This document shows, piece after piece, positions 57,528 through 64,000 of a stretch of DNA of 64,000 nucleotides. Position numbers and translations under genes: made by a program. Position 1 is the first letter of the stretch. Each line of letters opens with the position of its first letter. A model generated the notes under the pieces. It worked only from the letters and a program-made list of their open reading frames with translations, had not been told where the DNA came from and ran no database searches. Source of the stretch: Astrocystis sublimbata (taxonomy: Eukaryota > Ascomycota > Sordariomycetes > Xylariales > Xylariaceae). The stretch covers positions 682,001 through 746,000 of the forward strand of contig JAJNNY010000015.1 of NCBI GenBank assembly GCA_022453515.1. Reading direction: 5' to 3'.

Positions 57528-58583
57528 ATGGACGACGACCACGAAGACCGGGAGGATCAGGATGGGGTGGCGGGGCAGTACAATGACGGCAACCGCGCAT
57601 TCCTGCAGGCCTTCCTGGCGCGGGGGACGCTGACGCTGAAAGAAGCCAAGCCGGTGCTCGCGGCCATCTTCAGCGCGCAGGAGGGGCGGGCGGTGCGGGC
57701 CGAGCAGGTGACGCAGGAGGACTTCGAGTCGTACGTGTCGGCGGCGTCGGCGGCCGTGTCGCTGTTTGACCTCGAGATCCGCAGCGCCAACCACCAGGTG
57801 CGGCGCGAGCGCGTGTGGGCTGTCGTCAACACCATGTCGGACGGCCTGACGCAGCTGGCCACGCTGCACTCGGCCGACGAGATCGCCTTCGTCAAGCGCG
57901 TTATTGATGCTATGTTCGAGCGCTACAACACCCCGCGCATCGAGGCCATGTGCATCGACGAGATGCAGGCCAACAAGCTGCGCGTGCCGCCGAAGCCTGA
58001 CAACGATGACGGAGGTGAGGTGGGCGAGGCCACGGTGCTGGAGGAGAACGGCGATGCGGATGCGGGAGGAGGCCAGACGCAGCAGGTGCCGCTCAAGGGC
58101 CTCAAGTCGAGCGAGGTCGAGACGGTGATGCGCAGCATGGTGGACGAGGGCTGGTTCGAGCGCACCAGCGAGGGCTTCTACCACCTGAGCGCAAGGGCGC
58201 TGCTCGAGCTCAGGTCGTGGCTGCTCGAATCCTACAACGACCCCGATGCGGAGGAGGGCGAGTGGCAACGCGTCAAGTTTTGTGAGGCCTGTAAGGACGT
58301 CGTCACGATCGGACAGCGATGCGCGGAGCGGGACTGTCTTGTGCGATTACATGATAAGTGTGCTGAGTCATTCTTCAGAAGGAGGGAACGGGATTGTCCC
58401 AAGTGCAGCCTGGAGTGGACGGGAAGACATTTCGTCGGGGAGAGAGCCGTCACGGAAACGGAAGCATATCAGCGCGGTAGGAGACGAAGTGGCAAAGCGG
58501 CTAGACATAGCAATGTCGCCGAGGAAGTCATACATGAGGAGCCTGAGGAGGAGGAGGAAGTCGAAGAAGAGGACGATGAATGA
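57528..58583 (+). CDS. NSE1: Nse1, SMC5/6 complex RING-type subunit
   Basis: 351 residues, single exon. Nse1 works with Nse3 and Nse4 in the SMC5/6 complex in DNA repair and chromosome maintenance in the nucleus. Visible: an N-terminal winged-helix pair (NRAFLQAFLARGTLTLKEAKPVL; then VWAVVNTMSDGLTQLATLHSADEIAFVKRVID), a variable acidic loop (160-185), a second winged helix (SSEVETVMRSMVDEGWFERTSEGFYHLSARALLEL), and a zinc RING-like domain with C252, C255, C265, C270, H275, C278, C290 and C293. The C-terminus is basic then highly acidic (EEEEEVEEEDD). Length and order fit fungal Nse1. ATG lies directly after the CTAG repeat. Confidence 0.92.
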   Translation: MDDDHEDREDQDGVAGQYNDGNRAFLQAFLARGTLTLKEAKPVLAAIFSAQEGRAVRAEQVTQEDFESYVSAASAAVSLFDLEIRSANHQVRRERVWAVVNTMSDGLTQLATLHSADEIAFVKRVIDAMFERYNTPRIEAMCIDEMQANKLRVPPKPDNDDGGEVGEATVLEENGDADAGGGQTQQVPLKGLKSSEVETVMRSMVDEGWFERTSEGFYHLSARALLELRSWLLESYNDPDAEEGEWQRVKFCEACKDVVTIGQRCAERDCLVRLHDKCAESFFRRRERDCPKCSLEWTGRHFVGERAVTETEAYQRGRRRSGKAARHSNVAEEVIHEEPEEEEEVEEEDDE

Positions 58584-59327
58584 GCAGTGGACGGGGCTGC
58601 GTAAGACACCATCTGAGAGCTACGATGTCTCCAACGAAATTAAGCTGCTCGCTCATATTGATGTTGATGTGGCTGGGCTAACTCCTCCCCATGCATCGTG
58701 GGCTCACGATATTGCGAATCTCTCGACAATCGGGAGATGTGAGAAAGTGGCGGTTTTCGACCTAGTCATACCGATGTATATGTATAGATAGCTATTTTAG
58801 CCTTCTCATATGTGTTGCTATACACAATTGATACCCAATAGTAAAAAGTCTCAAGCATTATGATCATTGCCAATGATCATTGCCAATTTTATGCCCTTAC
58901 TTTATCTTGCATCCGATCTACAGGGTCGAATTTTAGCGGGAATTGTTAGCTTCAACATTGGTGACGCTTCACATGGGAGTGACGAGAGTGACATGTTTCG
59001 CCACACTTGCAGAAGCTTGGAGGGGCAGTGGGGCGGTGCAAGGGCTGACGTAGCCTGCCAAGCTCGCCCAGAAGGCCTCCCGAGATCTAGGTATCTAGGT
59101 AGATCGCTGCGCACTCTTCCCACCTCACTCACTCACTCACTCTACCCGAAACTCACCATTCCTGTCGCATCTTATAAGCAAGCGTCGGGTGCGCGTGCCT
59201 TGATACCTAACCTACCTCCATTCAACTCAAAACACCCTTCAATCCTTCCTAATATTCCTAATTTCCCTTGACTCTACCTATATTCCTAAGATTTCCTACA
59301 ACTCACCCCTACCACCAGCACCTCAAA
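58584..59327. other. Intergenic
   Basis: Same-strand spacer; CT-rich leader with CTCACTCACTCACTC at about 59123-59140 and CCTACC words, typical of a 5' UTR. Nothing else seen. Confidence 0.45.
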
Positions 59328-60743
59328 ATGCTGGAATACTTCACCTACCGCAAGGTGAAGAAGAACCGCGAGGAGAAAGCCGCCGAGAAACTGAAGCAGA
59401 TCGAAGATGACATGAAGAAAGAGAAGGAAGCAAAAGCAGCCGCGGCATCTTCACCATCGGCAGAGAACCCTAAGATCATATCCACGCCCGCCGACAGGGA
59501 CACCAACCAGCGCAATGCCAATGCGTCCGGAGATGTTGACGTGGTGGTAGAAGGGACGCCCATCCTCGACCGCGAAGACGAGCGGTTCCTCGAGCGATTG
59601 ACCTCTGCCAACCTAGAAGACTTCGACGACGAGAACCCGCCGCCTCTGCCGCCGCGCGTCAAGACGCCCTTCATGGAGATCGACAGCGACGACGACGACA
59701 ACAGCAGAGCCGCCGAGTCTAAGTCTGAAGACAAGGTCGAAAGCAAGGACCAGGCGAAGGGCAAGGGCAAAGGCAAAGAGAAGGAAACCACCACCACCAC
59801 ACCCTCGGCCGAGTTTCCCTCGACAGGGAACAAACTTAAGCGCTTCACAATGTCCCTGCGTCGGAAACCCGTCGCCGTGCCCGCGTCGCCAGCCGACGGT
59901 CTGCACCCCAACACCGACGCGAAATCCAAATCCAAATCCGGGAAGCAGACCCTCGCCGTGCCGCCCTCCTCCACCCCCGACGAAGCAGCGAAAGAAACCA
60001 CCGAAATGGCCCACCTCCTGGACGACCTCGACCTCTCAGCCAAGAACAACAAAGCCTTCTCCCTATCAACAGAATCCGCCGAACTCGCGCGGCGCTTCAC
60101 CCAGGTCCTCAAAGACCTCATCAACGGCGTGCCGACGGCGTACGGCGACCTCGTCGGCCTCATCGACGACCGCGACGGCGTGCTGGCTCGTAACTACGAG
60201 CGTTTGCCCTCGGGGCTCAAGAAACTTGTTGCTCAGCTCCCGGAGAAACTCACGGGTTCTCTTGGCCCTGAGATCCTGGCTGTGGCAGCGGAAAGTCAGG
60301 GGCTGGCGCACACGGCTGGGGAAGGAGGCATGAAGGCTGCGGCGAAGAGCATGCTCACCCCGGGGAATCTGAAGGAGCTTGTTACGAAGCCGGGGGCCTT
60401 GGTCGGGTTGCTGAAGGGTATTGTCAATGCGCTGAAGACGAGGTTTCCGGCTTTTGTGGGGACGAATGTCCTGTGGAGTTTGGCGGTTTTCTTGCTCATG
60501 AGCATGCTTTGGTATTGTCATAAGAGAGGCAGGGAGGTGAGGCTGGAGCAGGAGGAAGAGGAGAGGAAGAAGGCTGCCGGAGAGACGGGTGGTGACACGA
60601 TTGAGGGACAGCCCAGGGTCGAGGAGTTGCCGGATGATCCTATGTTGGAGGGTGCGGCTGCGACGGCGGCTGGTGCTGACACTGCGGCTGATGCCCCGAC
60701 AGGTACTGGTTCGACGGGCGCGGTGAGAGAGGGCGCTGTATGA
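59328..60743 (+). CDS. Membrane-anchored protein with charged N-terminus, unknown
   Basis: 471 residues, single exon, from ATG 59328 (MLEYFTYRKVKKNREEKAAEKL). Starts with a Lys/Glu-rich predicted coiled coil, then a low-complexity acidic and Lys-rich region (SKDQAKGKGKGKEKE), PPLPPR proline motif, and a folded helical domain at about residues 245-375 (LLDDLDLSAKNNKAF ... LIDDRDGVLARNYERLPSGLKKLVAQLPEKL). A single transmembrane segment NVLWSLAVFLLMSMLWYC lies near residue 390-407, followed by a charged 60-residue tail. Possibly an ER or outer-membrane protein. I cannot assign a function. Confidence 0.82.
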   Translation: MLEYFTYRKVKKNREEKAAEKLKQIEDDMKKEKEAKAAAASSPSAENPKIISTPADRDTNQRNANASGDVDVVVEGTPILDREDERFLERLTSANLEDFDDENPPPLPPRVKTPFMEIDSDDDDNSRAAESKSEDKVESKDQAKGKGKGKEKETTTTTPSAEFPSTGNKLKRFTMSLRRKPVAVPASPADGLHPNTDAKSKSKSGKQTLAVPPSSTPDEAAKETTEMAHLLDDLDLSAKNNKAFSLSTESAELARRFTQVLKDLINGVPTAYGDLVGLIDDRDGVLARNYERLPSGLKKLVAQLPEKLTGSLGPEILAVAAESQGLAHTAGEGGMKAAAKSMLTPGNLKELVTKPGALVGLLKGIVNALKTRFPAFVGTNVLWSLAVFLLMSMLWYCHKRGREVRLEQEEEERKKAAGETGGDTIEGQPRVEELPDDPMLEGAAATAAGADTAADAPTGTGSTGAVREGAV

Positions 60744-61304
60744 AGTGGGAGTGGTAGATAGACATGGTGGTTTGAAGAGATGCTTCCTATCTGCCTATCT
60801 GCCTACATACCTACCTACTTACTCATTGACCATGGCACTTTGAGGTTGGAAGTCTACTTGTTACGGGTTAGTTAGTTATGCCTTGGGTAATGCTAGTCTG
60901 GTCGGGTCTGATTTGTCGGATTTGGTCTGGTTCGATGCGATGCGACGCGACGCGAGCGGTTATGATAGATAGATAGATACGATGCTATACGGGTCAGGGT
61001 CATGCTCACGACGATGATGATAATTTAATAATGATACCCCTAATTATTCAATCCAATTCCCCCCTTATGTCTTCTTTATTCATTCCTAATTCTCTAAAAT
61101 TTCTTTGACGCTGCGGGTCCTCGACCTTGTCGTTTCGGTACTGATCAGTAGCAGCAGCAGCAGTAGCAACAACATTATCAGAAATAACCGCGATTCATTC
61201 ATATTCGTCACAATACATCACAGCATCACCACAAGCTCGAATAGTAATTAATCAATTAAATCACTTTAATAAACTGGATTGATATTCTATCTAATCAATT
61301 CAAT
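60744..61304. other. Convergent intergenic region
   Basis: 3' ends of two convergent genes; includes GATA repeats (about 60965-60980) and AT-rich sequence (61020-61310) suited to polyadenylation. Confidence 0.45.
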
Positions 61305-63182
61305 TCAATCATCCTGCACCAACTCCTTAATCTCCTCACTAGCAGGGGCAATACCGACCGGCTCGGCCTTCTCGTCGCGGCCGCCCGTGCGATCCAGCAC
61401 GCGCGCGCCGTCCTGCATCCAGAAGTCGACCTCGTCGATGATGTCCGCCACTATGTCCTCGACGATCTGCTCCGTGTAGCGGTCCGAAATGGCCCGAGGC
61501 GCCTGACCCTGAGCTCCACCCTGAGCTTGAGCCTCGCTACTGTTCACAAGCACTGTATCCGCGTCATCTACGGCGTCTGCCATCTCTATATCGGTGGTAG
61601 TCTGCGTTTGCATATGGATCTCATTCTGATTCTGATCCTGATTCTGTGACTGGTTTTGTAATGTCTCGTACCCATTCGGCGGATACCAAAAGTCAGGCCC
61701 AAAGTTGGTCTCGACCGCCCCGCCGCGGAACACGCTGACGGCAGGATAGTAGCCGAGCATGCCGTCGTCCTTGCCCTCCCTGGCGCCGACCTGGGCCTGA
61801 GGCTTCGATGCCGGCGGGAGGAAGGCGAGCAAGTCGGTGAAGGCGGTGCCCATGAGCACGCCGTTCTTGTAGACCTTGATGTGCGAGTTGGGTAGCGTGC
61901 GCAGAGCGGGAGAGGCGTGGTTCGGGTTCGGCTTGTCGCCCGGTCTGCTGTGGCCCGCGGTACCGACGGGCGAGGGGTTCATGAGGTCTTCTAGTTCTTT
62001 GGTCGGGTGGTAGTCGATCTTCTCAAAGTAGATGTGGGCCTTGAAGCGGATGGGTATGCGGTCGCGAACGATGTTAGCGGCCTCCTCGACCGTGTTGTGC
62101 GCCTCTTCTTCGTTCAAGTCGACGGCAGGGTTGTACTGGCCCTGCACGATCTTCCTGTGCAGATGCTCCGACGGCAGGCGGATCTCGAGCCCTATGACGT
62201 CGCCCTCTAGCATGTCCTCGCCGACGGGGAAGAAATCCTTGGGCCGAGACATGTGGACTTTCTGGCCATCGATGTCTCTGAAGCCGTAGCTGTAGGCATC
62301 GAAGCCGACAGGGGCATCGAGCGAGGCCTCGCGTCTGGCAAAGCCGATGCGGACGTGGCCGTGGGATGCGGGTTGATGTGCGGCATCTTTACTCCGATTC
62401 GCGTTCTTGGCGCCCGTGTCTGAGTTGATGATGCCTCTTGTGATCTTGCACTCCCAGTACCAGGTACCCTCGCGCACGGCGACATTGGCCCTGGCCATAC
62501 GGAAGCCCTTGTCGGTGGTGACGTGTCGTCCGGACTGGTCGAAGTAGACGTGGGTGGAGGCGTCTTCGAAGGTCATGTGCGGGCCGTGGGGCTCGGGTTC
62601 GGTCTGGCGGTAGTAGAAGGAGGAGGGGAAGGCGGGATCGGCGATGCAATGCAGGTAGTGGTAGTTCTTCTTGTTGTAGACGCTGGCGACGACGGAGGGT
62701 CAGCGGGATACAACAAGCAAGGCACGAGGACTCAAATCAACTCACTGTTCCGAGGTCTCGTAGAACTGGATGGCAGCGCCGTCGAGACCGGGGACTTGGT
62801 GGTGGGGGGTGAAGATGGGGCTGCGGGCGGCATCGAAGTCGGCGGGCCGGGGAGGCGCCAGCTTGTATCGCAGAGGCGACGCCTCGCTGACGGTGGTGTT
62901 GTTGTTCCCGTCCTTGGTCTTAAGGCTGGGGTCGGGCGTGGCTCGCGAGCTGTCGGGACCGGCGGCACCAGCCTTGGACTCGCGCTTCTTTGCCGTCTCC
63001 TTCTTGGTCCTCGCGGGCTTGTCGCGGGCTACGTAGGCCTGGTCATCGTGAGAGGAGGGGTTCGGGTTCAGGGGCGAGGGCCGGGGTGGTGCATGGTCGT
63101 CTTCGGCAGCCCGTCTCTGTGGGATCATGGGCGCGGGCACAGGCGTCATCTGCCTCTTGGGGGTTTCGTCGCCGGTGGCCAT
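61305..63182 (-). CDS. BRE2: Bre2/Ash2-type COMPASS subunit (SPRY domain)
   Basis: 604 residues, two minus-strand exons (63182-62746 and 62682-61305) joined by a 63-nt intron (TSE-HVYNKKNYHYLHC). Component of the Set1/COMPASS histone H3K4 methyltransferase in the nucleus. The first exon is a disordered Pro/Lys-rich N-terminus. Exon 2 carries the SPRY domain: GFRMARANVAVREGTWYWECKI, HVRIGFARREASLDAPVGFDAYSYGFRD, MLEGDVIGLEIRLP, IKVYKNGVLMGTAF and GYYPAVSVFRGGAVETNFGPDFWYPP, with the usual large insertion in the middle. The C-terminal helix RYTEQIVEDIVADIIDEVDFW matches the segment that binds the Dpy-30/Sdc1 subunit. A Gln/Asn repeat (NQSQNQDQNQNE) precedes it. Confidence 0.93.
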
Positions 63183-63920
63183 GCTGGGTTATGCGACGAC
63201 AGCCGAAGCTGCGCAACTGACATGTTCCAGGGGCAATCAAGGAGTGAATGGGCTTGTTGGCCGCAGAAACGTTAGGTAGAGCAGAAGTCGCAGAGAGTGG
63301 GGGGGCTTATATATTGGGTGAAGGCGAGCGAGGTGGGCAATGTACAAAGAGAATGTGTGGAATTGAAAGTTGATTTGCGTCTTGTGCAGGTGTGGATTGT
63401 ATGTAGCTTTGCAGTTGTAGGAGCTTGAGCTTGCCTCTCATTCATGATACTGGAAGGAAAGACGCGACGCGACGTATGCATGTGCTGTAGCTTGCCCAGC
63501 TCCCCTGTTCCTGCCCAGCCATTCAACCCCGCCCTCGTCAAGGTAGGTACGCTCGGTACGCTAGACAGATGTGCCGGCGGCACCTTCTCAAATCCAACAA
63601 CCTTATCTTCCAGGAAATGGAAAGCATCGATCTTTTCTTCTATTAGGTGGCAAGTGGAACACAATCTGCATCTATCTCATCCCGCGTGTCAGCAGCAATA
63701 GGAGCAAAAAGACAAGAAATATGATTTGGCAGGGCAGGCTGGTTGTTGGTTCACTTGGCCTCGTACTGATGATCGAGGAAGCATGCAGGGATAGATGCAT
63801 CATGCGCATGCATGCATGGTGACTCTGGTGAGTGAGTAGGTCTCAGGAGTGACCATAGTGAATGAATATCATAAATAACCAGCCAAGATTGTGTGGGTGG
63901 GTGAGATAGGGCAAAAAGCG
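63183..63920. other. Intergenic, BRE2 promoter side
   Basis: Between the BRE2 start and the tRNA gene, which are both on the minus strand. Short frames only; no other gene seen. Confidence 0.45.
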
Positions 63921-64000
63921 CGACTCGCACGGGACTCGAACCCGCAACCCCAGACTAACCTCCCGGGTAGGAGGTCTGTACGCTACCATTGCGCCAACGA
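63921..64000 (-). tRNA. tRNA-Arg(CCU) with intron, 5' end outside the window
   Basis: On the minus strand TGGCGCAATGGTAGCG gives the D arm (A box), CAGAC/GTCTG the anticodon stem, and GCGGG-TTCGAGT-CCCGT the T arm (B box). Acceptor GCGAGTC with discriminator G ends at 63921; its 5' partner would be GACTCGU, of which the first three bases lie beyond base 64000. The anticodon loop is CT-CCT-A...A, interrupted after position 37 by an 11-nt intron (CCCGGGAGGTT) that contains AGG complementary to the anticodon, as in many fungal pre-tRNAs. Reads AGG arginine codons. Confidence 0.85.

Overview
The window looks like nuclear DNA of a filamentous ascomycete (Pezizomycotina). Genes carry short spliceosomal introns (about 45-150 nt, GT...AG, often with a CTAAC/CTGAC-like branch site). 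There are Zn2Cys6 regulators, a fungal non-reducing polyketide synthase, DUF3433 and Clr5-ankyrin proteins, and an LTR retrotransposon carrying a transition-only, CpA/TpG-biased mutation pattern typical of repeat-induced point mutation (RIP). All products are read from sequence; no database search was possible.

Bases 1 to about 28650 form a secondary-metabolite locus of meroterpenoid type. It runs: the 3' end of a non-reducing PKS (PT-ACP-TE visible); a UbiA prenyltransferase; a Zn2Cys6 regulator (minus strand); a second Zn2Cys6 regulator; a FAD monooxygenase fused to a polytopic membrane domain; an NADPH-dependent FMN reductase; a salicylate-hydroxylase-like FAD monooxygenase (minus) that needs a 5-nt microexon; a second FAD monooxygenase-membrane fusion; an oxidosqualene-cyclase-like protein (minus); and a cytochrome P450. 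A plausible chain is aromatic polyketide release by the TE, prenylation by UbiA, epoxidation of the prenyl chain by a FAD enzyme, proton-initiated cyclisation, then P450 and FAD tailoring. The unusual part is a soluble OSC/SHC-family cyclase, with Glu in place of the catalytic Asp of the DCTAE motif, next to two membrane-domain FAD monooxygenases.

From 29 to 41 kb come a prolyl-4-hydroxylase-like 2OG-Fe(II) oxygenase (minus), tRNA-like pol III-type elements, a single-pass surface protein, a 1266-residue DUF3433 membrane protein and a small multi-pass protein. From 42.6 to 53.3 kb a Clr5-ankyrin gene (minus) is split in its first exon by a 7.3-kb Ty3/Gypsy-type element with 331-bp LTRs and a 5-bp target duplication (ATGAT). 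With the element and one copy of the duplication ignored, the exons remain in frame across the site, so the insertion appears to be the only lesion. After a 71-bp tandem repeat and some orphan exons, the right end (55.7-64 kb) has housekeeping character: a hypothetical protein, Nse1 (SMC5/6), a tail-anchored-like membrane protein, Bre2/Ash2-type COMPASS subunit and the start of a tRNA-Arg(CCU) gene.

Exon coordinates were worked out by hand from splice signals and frame continuity; every complete multi-exon model given closes to a whole number of codons.
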